DNA of 53,740 nt from Marinilabiliaceae bacterium (GTDB lineage: Bacteria > Bacteroidota > Bacteroidia > Bacteroidales > Marinilabiliaceae): assembly GCA_009777175.1 (NCBI GenBank), contig WRMI01000014.1:1-53740 (forward strand), in the 5' to 3' direction. The notes below the pieces were generated by a model, which saw only the letters and a program-made list of their open reading frames with translations, ran no database searches and was not told the origin of the DNA. This document shows, piece after piece, positions 8,696 to 17,458 of the stretch (positions within the stretch are counted from its first letter, which is position 1; each line of letters begins with the position of its first letter). A program made the translations under genes and the position numbers.

Positions 8696-11600
8696 GTGAA
8701 AAAGAGTTCATTACTTGCACTTTACAAAAGGCATCCATTATTTGAGGAGATAAAAAATTCTTTTGAAAAAAAAGATAAGAACTTATTTTTGAAAGGGTTG
8801 TCGGGGTCTTCTGTTTCATTACTTTCGGCGGCGATGAAAGATATTTCTCCTCAAATGTTTATTGCTCAAGATAAAGAAGAGGCAACGTTCCTGTATTATG
8901 ATATAGTTCAGTTGGTTGGTAGGGAAACTGTTTTTTTTCTACCATCAACTTATAAACGTTCGCCAGAATTTGGTCAACCCGAAAGTACGCAGATGATAAT
9001 GAGAACAGAAACTCTTCGAATTATCAGTAATGCAAAGCCGTTTCAATTTTTTGTTTCGTATCCCGAAGCATTGATGGAACGTGTTCCAAATGAAAAAACT
9101 ATTGAAAATCAGACATTAAAAATTTCCAAAGGAGAGAAAATTGATATGCTTTTTGTGATTGATTTTCTTAATACTCTCGGCTTTGAGCGGGCTGATTTTG
9201 TTTTCGAACCGGGTCAATATTCACAACGAGGCTCCATTTTAGACCTTTATAGTTACTCCTTTGAAGATCCCTATCGTATTGATTTTTTTGGAGATGAAAT
9301 AGAGAGCATCCGCTCTTTCGATATCGAAACACAACTTTCGAAATCGCTTTTTAAGGAGGTTTTTGTAGTCCCAAACCTATCTAAATCAGAAGTTGTTGAT
9401 ACTATTCCTATTACGGAATTTATGTCGGAAAATATAAAAATTTGGATAAATAGTCCTGCTGTTGTAATCGGGAAAATGAACAAGATTTTTGACAGGTTGC
9501 GAATTCAGGCAATAGAAGTCGACAATGAACGTGAAGTGCCATCGCATCTTCATTTTATTGACGGTCATTTTTTCAAAAAAGCATTGAAACAAAAAAGTTT
9601 AATTATTTACGGAAATTGTGAAAAATTTAATCGCGATTTGACAATAGAATTTTCATTTTCTCCGCAACCTCTATTTCGTAAACAGTTTGATTTGTTGGAA
9701 ACAAACATTCGTGAAAAATCTAATACGGGCTACGAGATTTATATATTGTCTGACAATGAAAAACAACTTGAACGATTGCGGCAAATTTTTTATGATAGAG
9801 ATTCAAAATTGGAATATAAGGAAATACCTCACGCTTTGCATGAAGGCTTTATCGATCATCATTTAAAATTGTGTATATATACCGATCATCAAATTTTTGA
9901 CAGGTATCACAAATATTCTTTGCGTTCAGAAAGGGTAAAATCGGCTCGTCAGGCAATTTCCATCAAAGAACTTTCTCGTTTGAATCCGGGCGATTATGTT
10001 GTTCATATAGATCATGGAATTGGTCGTTTTGGAGGATTAGTTACTACTGAAACCAACGGTAGAAAACAAGAAGCGGTGCGTTTAGTTTACCGAGACAATG
10101 ATGTTTTGTTGGTAAATATACATTCTTTGCATCGTATCAGTAAATTCAAAGGACAGGAAGGCGAGCCGCCAAAAATTAACAAATTAGGATCAAGTGCTTG
10201 GCAAAAACTTAAAGAAAGAGCAAAAGAGAGGGTCAAAGATATTGCACGTGAACTAATTATGCTATATGCCAAACGAAAAAACGAACCCGGATTTGCTTTT
10301 ACTCCTGATTCATACCTACAAACTGAGTTGGAAGCATCTTTTATGTACGAAGATACTCCCGACCAACTAAAAGCCACAATAGCAATTAAGAAGGATATGG
10401 AGGCAATAAATCCAATGGATAGATTAGTTTGTGGTGATGTGGGTTTCGGTAAAACTGAAATTGCTATTCGTGCGGCATTCAAAGCAGCTGCTGACAATAA
10501 ACAAACAGCAATACTCGTTCCAACAACGATTTTGGCTTTACAGCATTTTCATACCTTTTCAGAAAGATTAAAAGATTTCCCCTGCAAAGTGGAATATATT
10601 AGTCGTTTGAGAAAACAATCTGATATTTCCAAAATTTTAGAAAACCTTAAAACCGGAAAAGTAGATATTTTGATTGGAACTCATCGTATCATTGGTAAAG
10701 ACGTGATATTTAAAGATTTAGGGCTACTGATAATTGATGAAGAACAGCGTTTCGGAGTTACGGCAAAAGAAAAGTTAAAACATCTTAAAATCAATGTTGA
10801 TACACTAACATTGACCGCTACTCCTATTCCTCGTACACTTCAATTTTCTCTGATGGGCGCACGTGACCTTTCAATTTTGAATACTCCGCCACCAAATCGG
10901 CATCCAATTATCACTGAACTACATACATACAACGAAGATATTATCAAAGAGGCTATTTTATATGAAGTAGAACGTGGGGGACAAGTCTTTTTTATCAATA
11001 ATCGGATTCAAAATATTGACGAGATTGAAGCGATGATAAACAGAATTTTGCCTGATATAAAAACCGTTGTTGCGCACGGACAAATGGAAGGCAACAAGCT
11101 GGAGAAAGTTATGCTTGATTTTATTTCAGGCGATTACGATGTTTTGGTTTCTACTACAATAATTGAGTCGGGACTTGATATTCCTAACGCTAATACTATC
11201 ATTATCAACAATGCACATCTATTTGGTTTAAGCGAATTGCACCAATTGCGCGGAAGAGTTGGTCGCTCAAATAAAAAGGCTTTTTGTTACATGATTGCAC
11301 CACCCGCAACAATTATCACTAGTGATGCCCGTAAAAGATTGAAAATTTTAGAAGAATATTCGGAACTCGGCAGCGGAATGAATATCGCTATGCAAGATTT
11401 GGATATTCGCGGTGCAGGTAACATTCTCGGTGCTGAACAAAGTGGTTTTATTGAAGATATTGGCTACGAAACATATCATAGAATATTAAAAGAAGCACTG
11501 TTAGAACTGCGTGAAACTGAATATGCAAAATCAAATATCAGTTCTGATAATCAGTCTGATGAACCTAAAATATATGTAACTGATTGTCAAATTGAGACCG

Positions 11601-12064
11601 ATTTAGAGTTGCGTTTCCCCGAAGATTATATCGAAAATATTACAGAACGTATGGACTTATACCGCGAATTAGATTTAATTGAGAATTTTGAAACAATTGA
11701 ATCATTTCGCACTAACATTAGAGACCGTTTCGGCGAATTACCCGATACTGCAGAAAGATTGTTGGAAGCAGTTCACGTACGCATTATCGCTAAAAAACTT
11801 GGAATTGAAAAAATTATATACAAAAACAGTCTTTTGAAACTCTATTTTGTAGGTAATCCTTCCTCAACGTTCTATCAATCAGACATTTTCGGCACAATTT
11901 TGCAATGGGTACAATCTAACTCAAAACTTGCCCGTTTCGAAGAAAAAAATCTAAAACTTTCGATGATAATAAGTGGTATTAAAGCATTAAGCGGAATAAA
12001 GGATGTGCTTTCTAAGATTGAGCGGCAACATAAAAAAAATCAGCGGATGAGTACTAACCTATAA
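8696..12064 (+). CDS. mfd: Transcription-repair coupling factor
   Basis: Mfd is a DNA translocase that removes RNA polymerase stalled at lesions and recruits UvrA to start transcription-coupled excision repair. At 1122 residues it is near the usual length. Parts visible: the UvrB-homology region (residues 1-330), the RNA-polymerase-interacting domain beginning around LNPGDYVVHIDHGIGRFGG (about 425-445), Walker A CGDVGFGKTEIA (about 578-590), DEEQRFG Walker B (about 680-686), ATPIPRTL (motif III), SGLDIPNA and QLRGRVGRS (motifs V/VI), and the C-terminal D7 domain with SELGSGMNIAMQDLDIRGAG. The GTG at 8696 is used because it follows the promoter directly. The UvrB-like part lacks an ATPase motif, as is normal. 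Single-gene unit. Confidence 0.97.
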   Translation: MKKSSLLALYKRHPLFEEIKNSFEKKDKNLFLKGLSGSSVSLLSAAMKDISPQMFIAQDKEEATFLYYDIVQLVGRETVFFLPSTYKRSPEFGQPESTQMIMRTETLRIISNAKPFQFFVSYPEALMERVPNEKTIENQTLKISKGEKIDMLFVIDFLNTLGFERADFVFEPGQYSQRGSILDLYSYSFEDPYRIDFFGDEIESIRSFDIETQLSKSLFKEVFVVPNLSKSEVVDTIPITEFMSENIKIWINSPAVVIGKMNKIFDRLRIQAIEVDNEREVPSHLHFIDGHFFKKALKQKSLIIYGNCEKFNRDLTIEFSFSPQPLFRKQFDLLETNIREKSNTGYEIYILSDNEKQLERLRQIFYDRDSKLEYKEIPHALHEGFIDHHLKLCIYTDHQIFDRYHKYSLRSERVKSARQAISIKELSRLNPGDYVVHIDHGIGRFGGLVTTETNGRKQEAVRLVYRDNDVLLVNIHSLHRISKFKGQEGEPPKINKLGSSAWQKLKERAKERVKDIARELIMLYAKRKNEPGFAFTPDSYLQTELEASFMYEDTPDQLKATIAIKKDMEAINPMDRLVCGDVGFGKTEIAIRAAFKAAADNKQTAILVPTTILALQHFHTFSERLKDFPCKVEYISRLRKQSDISKILENLKTGKVDILIGTHRIIGKDVIFKDLGLLIIDEEQRFGVTAKEKLKHLKINVDTLTLTATPIPRTLQFSLMGARDLSILNTPPPNRHPIITELHTYNEDIIKEAILYEVERGGQVFFINNRIQNIDEIEAMINRILPDIKTVVAHGQMEGNKLEKVMLDFISGDYDVLVSTTIIESGLDIPNANTIIINNAHLFGLSELHQLRGRVGRSNKKAFCYMIAPPATIITSDARKRLKILEEYSELGSGMNIAMQDLDIRGAGNILGAEQSGFIEDIGYETYHRILKEALLELRETEYAKSNISSDNQSDEPKIYVTDCQIETDLELRFPEDYIENITERMDLYRELDLIENFETIESFRTNIRDRFGELPDTAERLLEAVHVRIIAKKLGIEKIIYKNSLLKLYFVGNPSSTFYQSDIFGTILQWVQSNSKLARFEEKNLKLSMIISGIKALSGIKDVLSKIERQHKKNQRMSTNL

Positions 12065-12235
12065 CTAATCTCATAACTCCTGACTTGTCGCAAACTGGAT
12101 TGTCGTAACTTTGCGACTTAATAACCTAATTTTTACCTAATAAATATATAGTTTTAAAAAAAATCACTACTGACCGACAAAAAGATAGCATCATCCTATT
12201 AATGAAACGTACAGTTTGAATAAATACCCTTTTTT

Positions 12236-12478
12236 ACCTTATTTATACCTTATTTTTCCTACAAGACAATGGTTCGACATGGCTCACTAACCACCTTAAT
12301 AGATGATGAAATCTCCTACATGTCATGCTGAACTTGTTTCAGCATCCCCTTTGTTTTTAGGGGATTGCGGGTCAAGCCCGCAATGACAGGTCGGGTTGTC
12401 ATATTCTTTTTCTATTAAGGTGGTTAGTGAGCCATGTCGAACCATTGTTCTGTTAAAAAAATAAGGTAAGAATAAGGT
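12236..12478. repeat. 243-bp inverted-repeat (MITE-like) element
   Basis: Two 68-base arms, 12236-12303 and 12411-12478, are nearly perfect reverse complements. The inner 38 bases match exactly (GGTTCGACATGGCTCACTAA on the left, TTAGTGAGCCATGTCGAACC on the right). The outer parts both carry ACCTTATT-type motifs with a few mismatches. The 107-base loop holds two further palindromes: ATGCTGAA/TTCAGCAT (12325-12345) and ATTGCGGG/CCCGCAAT (12364-12384). There is no open frame inside. It could be a non-autonomous mobile element or a large RNA hairpin. It lies between mfd and rplM. Confidence 0.85.
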
Positions 12479-12557
12479 TACTTTTTGAAAAGGTTAAATT
12501 TAAATCATAACATATTGAAATCCAACTATATAAATATTGAATAAAGATTTAATCGGT
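12462..12557. repeat. Dispersed ~96-bp repeat, copy 1 (inverted copy at 49356)
   Basis: From the right arm of the hairpin element to AATCGGT, the sequence (containing GAAATCCAACTATATAAATA) is the reverse complement of 49356-49459 with only scattered differences. The two copies lie ~37 kb apart in opposite orientation and share the AATAAGGT motifs of the hairpin arms. Confidence 0.8.
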
Positions 12558-12593
12558 CAGTTGTGAAAAAAAATAAAAAAAAATATTACAATT

Positions 12594-12624
12594 ATTGTCA
12601 AAATAAAAAAAAATAGTAATTTTG
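12594..12624 (+). promoter_or_regulatory. Promoter of the rplM-rpsI operon
   Basis: TAATTTTG at 12617-12624 matches the Bacteroidota -7 element, with a TTG-containing -33 candidate near 12595. Transcription would start about 70 bases before the rplM GTG, leaving a leader in which ribosomal-protein feedback could act; no specific leader structure was recognised. Confidence 0.6.
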
Positions 12625-12702
12625 CACCCGATTATTATCCGAAAAATGAAGTTATTTGTATCTATTTCAGATAGTTAAGTAAAAATTTAATATAAAATAA
12701 TT

Positions 12703-13158
12703 GTGATAAAATTAAGTTATAGAACAGAATCGGCAAAACCGTCAACTATTCAAAAAGAATGGTTGGTTATAGACGCTACCGATAAAATATTAGGCAGATT
12801 GGGGTCAGAGACCGCAAAACTTTTAAGAGGCAAACATAAGCCTAACTACACTCCACACATGGACTGCGGCGACTATGTCATTATAATCAACGCCGAAAAA
12901 GTAAAACTGACGGGCAATAAATGGAGTGACCGAGTATTCTTTTACCATAGCGGTTATCCGGGAGGACAAAAAGAGGTAACTCCCAAAATGCTTTTTGATA
13001 AAAGTCCCGAAAAATTAGTCCAACGTACCGTCAAAGGAATGTTGCCTAAAACAAAATTAGGAAGACAACTTTTTAGGAATCTTTATGTTTACAAAGGTTC
13101 AGAACACAAACATCAAGCACAACAACCCAAAGTTTTAGATTTAAATACCATTAAATAA
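12703..13158 (+). CDS. rplM: 50S ribosomal protein L13 (uL13)
   Basis: Structural protein of the large ribosomal subunit, binding 23S rRNA early in assembly. The 151 residues and the blocks [20 protein letters not shown] (about 21-40), [20 protein letters not shown] (49-68), the YHSGYPGG segment and [18 protein letters not shown] are all standard. The start is the GTG at 12703, giving the usual Bacteroidota N-terminus ([19 protein letters not shown]). rpsI follows after 5 bases, the conserved rplM-rpsI operon, expected to be driven by the promoter at 12617. Nothing unusual. Confidence 0.97.
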   Translation: MIKLSYRTESAKPSTIQKEWLVIDATDKILGRLGSETAKLLRGKHKPNYTPHMDCGDYVIIINAEKVKLTGNKWSDRVFFYHSGYPGGQKEVTPKMLFDKSPEKLVQRTVKGMLPKTKLGRQLFRNLYVYKGSEHKHQAQQPKVLDLNTIK

Positions 13159-13163
13159 TAAGT

Positions 13164-13550
13164 ATGGAAGTAGTAAACACCATAGGAAGAAGAAAAGCAG
13201 CAGTCGCTAGAATTTACGTCAGTGAAGGCAAAGGGCAAATCACCATCAACAAACGCAATTTCGATAACTATTTTTCAGCCGCTACATTGCAATATATTGC
13301 AACCCAACCACTTAACCTGATTGGAGTTGCCGATAGTTACGATATTAAAGTTAATTTAATTGGCGGAGGAATTACGGGTCAAGCAGAAGCACTTCGACTC
13401 GCTATTGCACGAGCATTAGTGAAGATTAATCCCGAAAATAAAACAGTCATGCGAGCAAAAGGACTACTGACACGCGATTCGAGAGTTGTTGAAAGGAAAA
13501 AGCCCGGAAGACCGAAGGCACGTAAAAGATTCCAATTCAGCAAACGTTAA
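13164..13550 (+). CDS. rpsI: 30S ribosomal protein S9 (uS9)
   Basis: Small-subunit protein whose C-terminal tail reaches the P-site tRNA. The 128-residue length is normal, with NTIGRRKAAVARIYV at the N-terminus (4-18), the central GGGITGQAEALRLAIARAL block (about 71-89) and the basic C-terminus KKPGRPKARKRFQFSKR, whose final Lys-Arg contacts tRNA. It starts 5 bases after rplM ends and is surely co-transcribed with it. A gap of about 105 bases without coding potential separates it from rpsB. Confidence 0.97.
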   Translation: MEVVNTIGRRKAAVARIYVSEGKGQITINKRNFDNYFSAATLQYIATQPLNLIGVADSYDIKVNLIGGGITGQAEALRLAIARALVKINPENKTVMRAKGLLTRDSRVVERKKPGRPKARKRFQFSKR

Positions 13551-13655
13551 AATCCGCTGCGAGCGTTTAGTATCTAAATCAGAAAGATTTTCACTCCCGA
13601 AACTACTTTTTGATTGAGTAAAATTAAGAATGTAAACGACTTAAATTAATATTAT

Positions 13656-14813
13656 ATGTCAAAAACAAATTTTCAAGAACTATTAGATGCCGGTGTTCAC
13701 TTTGGACACCTCAAAAGAAAATGGAATCCCGCAATGGCACCATATATTTTTATGGAAAAAAACGGAATTCACATTTTAGATTTGCATAAAACAGCCGTAA
13801 AAATTGATGAGGCAGCAAATGCAATCAAACAAATAACAAAATCGGGAAGGAAAATTCTTTTCGTTGCTACCAAAAAACAAGCGAAAGAAATTATCGCCGA
13901 AAAAGCAAAAGCAGTTAATATGCCCTACGTGGTAGAACGGTGGCCCGGTGGAATGTTAACAAATTTTCCTACAATTAGGAAAGCTGTCAAAAAAATGACA
14001 ACAATAGACAGAATGATGGGCGAATCAAGCTGGAAAAACCTGTCTAAAAGAGAAAAACTGCAAATATCACGACAAAGAGCAAAACTAGAAAAAAACTTAG
14101 GCAGTATCGTAGATATGAACAAGTTGCCCGCAGCAATGTTCGTCGTAGATGTTATGAAAGAGCACATTGCAGTTAAAGAAGCCATCAAATTGAGCATTCC
14201 TCTTTTTGGTATTGTGGACACAAATTCTGACCCTACTAATATTGATTTTGTGATACCCGCAAACGACGACGCCACTAAATCAATAGAACTAATCGTCGGA
14301 ATAATGACCGATGCTATCAAAGAAGGATATTCGGAACGTAAAGTAGATACTCACGAACCAGCTCCAACTCCGAGAGTAGATAATGATCAGAAAAAAACTG
14401 TTAAAGGCGAAAAACGTGCAAGATTGAAAGCGCGTAGAGAAGAATCTGCCCGAAAAGAACGAGAAGCAGAAACACCCGCTGATAATAATATTTCAGAAAT
14501 TAAAACTGAAACCATCGGAGAAGTAGAGACACCCAAAGTGGAAAAAGCGGAAAAAGCGGAAAAACCGAAAACGAGAAAAACCGAAAAAGCAAGAGCAGAA
14601 GAAAAACCAAAAAAAGAAGTAGTTACCAAAGAAGTATCTTCTGAAAAAACTACCGAAAAAAAACCTAAAAAAGAGGTTAAAGAGGTTAAAGAAATTGAAG
14701 AAGTTAAAGAAGTAAAAGAGGTTAAAGAGGTTAAAGAAGTTAAAGAAGTTGAAGAATTAAAAGTTCAAGAAATTACTCCAGAACCGATAACCGAAGAAAA
14801 TAATAATAACTAA
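13656..14813 (+). CDS. rpsB: 30S ribosomal protein S2 (uS2) with long Lys/Glu-rich C-terminal tail
   Basis: Residues 1 to about 230 are a standard S2: LLDAGVHFGHLKRKWNP, ILFVATKKQAKEII, ERWPGGMLTNFPTIRK, and FGIVDTNSDPTNIDFVIPANDDA. S2 docks late on the 30S head/body junction and contacts S1. The protein then continues about 155 residues beyond the fold; most bacterial S2 proteins end near 230-280. The tail is Lys/Glu/Ala-rich. It ends in reiterated KEV triplets encoded by 9-bp tandem repeats (AAAGAGGTT type, about 14674-14759), a setting for slippage and length variation. The tail is probably disordered. tsf follows after 16 bases, the conserved rpsB-tsf pair. Confidence 0.95.
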   Translation: MSKTNFQELLDAGVHFGHLKRKWNPAMAPYIFMEKNGIHILDLHKTAVKIDEAANAIKQITKSGRKILFVATKKQAKEIIAEKAKAVNMPYVVERWPGGMLTNFPTIRKAVKKMTTIDRMMGESSWKNLSKREKLQISRQRAKLEKNLGSIVDMNKLPAAMFVVDVMKEHIAVKEAIKLSIPLFGIVDTNSDPTNIDFVIPANDDATKSIELIVGIMTDAIKEGYSERKVDTHEPAPTPRVDNDQKKTVKGEKRARLKARREESARKEREAETPADNNISEIKTETIGEVETPKVEKAEKAEKPKTRKTEKARAEEKPKKEVVTKEVSSEKTTEKKPKKEVKEVKEIEEVKEVKEVKEVKEVKEVEELKVQEITPEPITEENNNN

Positions 14814-14829
14814 AAAAAGATAAAAATTT

Positions 14830-15657
14830 ATGGCAATAAGTGCAGCAGACGTAAGCAAATTACGCAAAATAACAGGCGCAGGTATGATGGACTGCAAAAA
14901 AGCGTTAGAAGAAGCCGAAGGCAACTTTGACAACGCAATCGATATTATCCGAAAAAAAGGACAAGCAATAGCAAATAAAAGAGCCGACAGAGAAGCCTCA
15001 GAAGGAGTAGTTTTGTCGAAAGTTGACGACAGCAAAAAATGGGGTGCTATCGTGGTACTTAACTGCGAAACAGATTTTGTTGCTAAAAACGAAAGCTTTA
15101 TCGCATTAACACAATCAATACTCGACCTAGGATTGAATAGCAAAGTTAAAACTCTCGAAGAACTTAAATCTTTGAAATTGAACAACATTACAGTCGCAGA
15201 AACTGTGGTTGAACAAATTGGAGTCATCGGCGAAAAATTAGACCTTCCATATTTTGATGTTATTGAAGCAGAATATGTTGTTTCATACATTCATCCCGGT
15301 AACAAATTGGCAACAATGGTAGGTTTTAATTTACCCGACATTGAATATCAAGTGGCACGAGACGTTGCAATGCAAGTCGCAGCGATGAGCCCCGTAGCAA
15401 TTGATGCTAAATCTGTTCCGCAATCTGTTATTGACAAAGAACTTGAAATTGGTAAAGAACAAGCACGAAACGAAGGAAAACCCGAAGCAATGTTAGATAG
15501 AATTGCTCAAGGAAGACTTTCAAAATTCTTTGCAGAAAGTACTCTGCTTCAACAAGCATTCGTTAAAGATAACAAAATTACTATTAACGACTATCTGAAA
15601 CAGCACAATAAAGAATTGACAGTTACTGATTTCAAAAGGTATTCGCTTAGTAATTGA
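14830..15657 (+). CDS. tsf: Elongation factor Ts
   Basis: Guanine nucleotide exchange factor that recycles EF-Tu-GDP to EF-Tu-GTP during translation. The 275 residues start with the UBA-like N-terminal module VSKLRKITGAGMMDCKKALE and continue with the exchange core containing VVLNCETDFVAKNESF (about 75-90). HPGNKLATMVGF opens the second core repeat, and the C-terminal DYLKQH motif is present. It follows rpsB by 16 bases, the near-universal rpsB-tsf order. The downstream barrel gene begins 12 bases after tsf and may be read through from it. Confidence 0.96.
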   Translation: MAISAADVSKLRKITGAGMMDCKKALEEAEGNFDNAIDIIRKKGQAIANKRADREASEGVVLSKVDDSKKWGAIVVLNCETDFVAKNESFIALTQSILDLGLNSKVKTLEELKSLKLNNITVAETVVEQIGVIGEKLDLPYFDVIEAEYVVSYIHPGNKLATMVGFNLPDIEYQVARDVAMQVAAMSPVAIDAKSVPQSVIDKELEIGKEQARNEGKPEAMLDRIAQGRLSKFFAESTLLQQAFVKDNKITINDYLKQHNKELTVTDFKRYSLSN

Positions 15658-15669
15658 ATACTTAATAAT

Positions 15670-16257
15670 ATGAAACACACTTTCTTATTCGCCTTCGCTT
15701 TGGTTATCAGTAGTTTCCAACTTTTTGGGCAAAAAGAATTTGTGAGATATAGCGAATTTGGTGGTAAAGCAGGATGGTCTCCAATTAACAACGTCTCTTT
15801 TGTAGGACTAAAAAAACCTTTGGTTTTTAATAATTCTGTTATTGGAGTCCGTTTTTTGCACGCAGAAGAAAAATATGCAGGTTTGATTGCGGAAGTAAAC
15901 TACAACAAAAGCATGACAACTTATGAGGGAGTATTTTATTCTTATGATTTTATTCAAACACCACTCATTGCTCATTTTTTTATACCAGTTAAAAAGAGTG
16001 CAATAGGCATTAATGTTGGATCCTATTTGCAATTTATAACTGACCAAAATAGTCAAAATATTTTACTTGAAAGAAATCTACTCTTTGGTTTAGTTGGTGG
16101 ATTAAGCTTTACTGTTCCCGTTAATAACATATCTTTGACCCTCGAATCACGAATTAATTATAATCTGTTTTCAAACAGCAAAAAAGATTACACAAAATTA
16201 GGCAATTGGTTTGAGTTTTCAGTAGCTGCTTGCTATCGAAAATGGTGGAAACATTGA
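15670..16257 (+). CDS. Outer-membrane beta-barrel protein, PorT-like family
   Basis: A 195-residue protein with a signal peptide (KHTFLFAFALVISSFQLFG, cleaved near residue 20). The remainder has alternating hydrophobic strands typical of an eight-stranded barrel (for example VIGVRFLHAEEKYAGLIAEV and KSAIGINVGSYLQFI). It ends in an aromatic-rich terminal strand, FEFSVAACYRKW. It resembles the outer-membrane beta-barrel family that includes PorT of the type IX secretion system, but no feature proves it is PorT itself. It lies 12 bases after tsf and ends 11 bases from the convergent murG. Confidence 0.65.
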   Translation: MKHTFLFAFALVISSFQLFGQKEFVRYSEFGGKAGWSPINNVSFVGLKKPLVFNNSVIGVRFLHAEEKYAGLIAEVNYNKSMTTYEGVFYSYDFIQTPLIAHFFIPVKKSAIGINVGSYLQFITDQNSQNILLERNLLFGLVGGLSFTVPVNNISLTLESRINYNLFSNSKKDYTKLGNWFEFSVAACYRKWWKH

Positions 16258-16268
16258 GATTATTTGTC

Positions 16269-17444
16269 TCAATGTGCGGTCTCAATAATATTCATCGCTA
16301 CCTTCGCTATCTCTTCATCTGCATTAGGTTTTGCAAATTCTATTATATTTTTTCTTAATTTTTCTTGAATTGTTTCGTTATTAATCAATTCTAAAGTCTG
16401 TGGTAATAATTTTTCTTTTGTTTCGCTATCTTTAACTAAAATTGCGGCGTTTTTATTGACTAATCTCATTGCGTTTTTTGTTTGATGATCTTCGGCAACA
16501 TTTGGTGATGGCACTAAAATAGTTGCTTTCCTTAATAAAGCTAATTCACTGATTGTCCCTGCCCCAGCACGAGAAACAACTACATCGGCAATTTGATATG
16601 CTAAATCCATACATCTAATAAAAGGTAAGACTTTTATATTTTTGATTTTCAATGTTTTGACAATATGTTTCATTTCTTCGATGTAATTATTTCCTGTTTG
16701 CCAAATCATTTGTATGTCGCTATCTTTAAGCAGGTTAATATTTTCTTTAATTCCTTCATTGATGCTTTTAGCACCAAGGCTACCTCCCAAAACCAAAATT
16801 GTCTTTTTATTAGGGTCTAAACGAAATTCGCTGTATGCTTTTTCTTTGTCTACTTTGTTAAGCAAAATTTTTCTAATAGGATTTCCCGTAAAAATAATTT
16901 TTTCTTTTGCGAAAAAACGTTCCATTTCAGGATATGCAACACATATTTTAATTGCTTTTTTTGACAAAAGTTTATTCGTTATTCCGGGATAGCTATTTTG
17001 TTCTTGTATCATTGTAGGGATTTTCCTTTTTGCTGCCGCTCTCATAATTGGACCGCTTGCATAGCCGCCAACTCCAATAACTATTGCAGGCTTATATTGT
17101 TTAATAATCTTTTTTGCTAAAAACAAACAGATTGGCAACTTATATAGTGCGACAAAATTCTTAATAATATTACCGAATGATAATTTTCGTTGGAATCCAG
17201 CAACGGGGAGTCCAACAATTTTATAACCAGCTTCGGGTATTCGAATCATTTCCATACGTCCTTTTGCGCCAACAAATAGGATTTCGATTTCAGGTTTCAG
17301 CAATTTAATTGCGTCAGCGATGGCGAGGGCAGGGAAAATGTGTCCTCCTGTTCCGCCGCCTGAAATAATTATTTTTTCTACATTGCTCTTTATTAAAGAG
17401 TTAGATTTATTATTTTCTGTTTTATAATTAGTTACACTGTTCAT
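16269..17444 (-). CDS. murG: UDP-N-acetylglucosamine--lipid II precursor GlcNAc transferase MurG
   Basis: Membrane-associated GT28 glycosyltransferase that adds GlcNAc to lipid I to make lipid II in peptidoglycan synthesis. The signature GGGTGGHIFPALAIADAI (about residues 29-46), GVGGYASGPIMRAA with PTMIQEQNSYPG (lipid I side), GNPIRK, LGGSLGAKSINEGI, and the UDP-GlcNAc site RAGAGTISELALL with VPSPNVAEDHQTKNA are all present. The 391 residues include about 25 extra N-terminal residues, so translation may start later. murG usually sits in the dcw cluster; here it stands apart and is followed by no cell-wall gene. It probably shares a transcript with the flavoprotein gene 14 bases upstream. Confidence 0.95.
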   Translation of the reverse strand: MNSVTNYKTENNKSNSLIKSNVEKIIISGGGTGGHIFPALAIADAIKLLKPEIEILFVGAKGRMEMIRIPEAGYKIVGLPVAGFQRKLSFGNIIKNFVALYKLPICLFLAKKIIKQYKPAIVIGVGGYASGPIMRAAAKRKIPTMIQEQNSYPGITNKLLSKKAIKICVAYPEMERFFAKEKIIFTGNPIRKILLNKVDKEKAYSEFRLDPNKKTILVLGGSLGAKSINEGIKENINLLKDSDIQMIWQTGNNYIEEMKHIVKTLKIKNIKVLPFIRCMDLAYQIADVVVSRAGAGTISELALLRKATILVPSPNVAEDHQTKNAMRLVNKNAAILVKDSETKEKLLPQTLELINNETIQEKLRKNIIEFAKPNADEEIAKVAMNIIETAH

Positions 17445-17458
17445 ATAAATTTTTTTAA

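Noticed and set aside
12236-12478. Insertion sequence
   Set aside because: The arms look like terminal inverted repeats, but the loop has no transposase frame, so only a non-autonomous element can be claimed.
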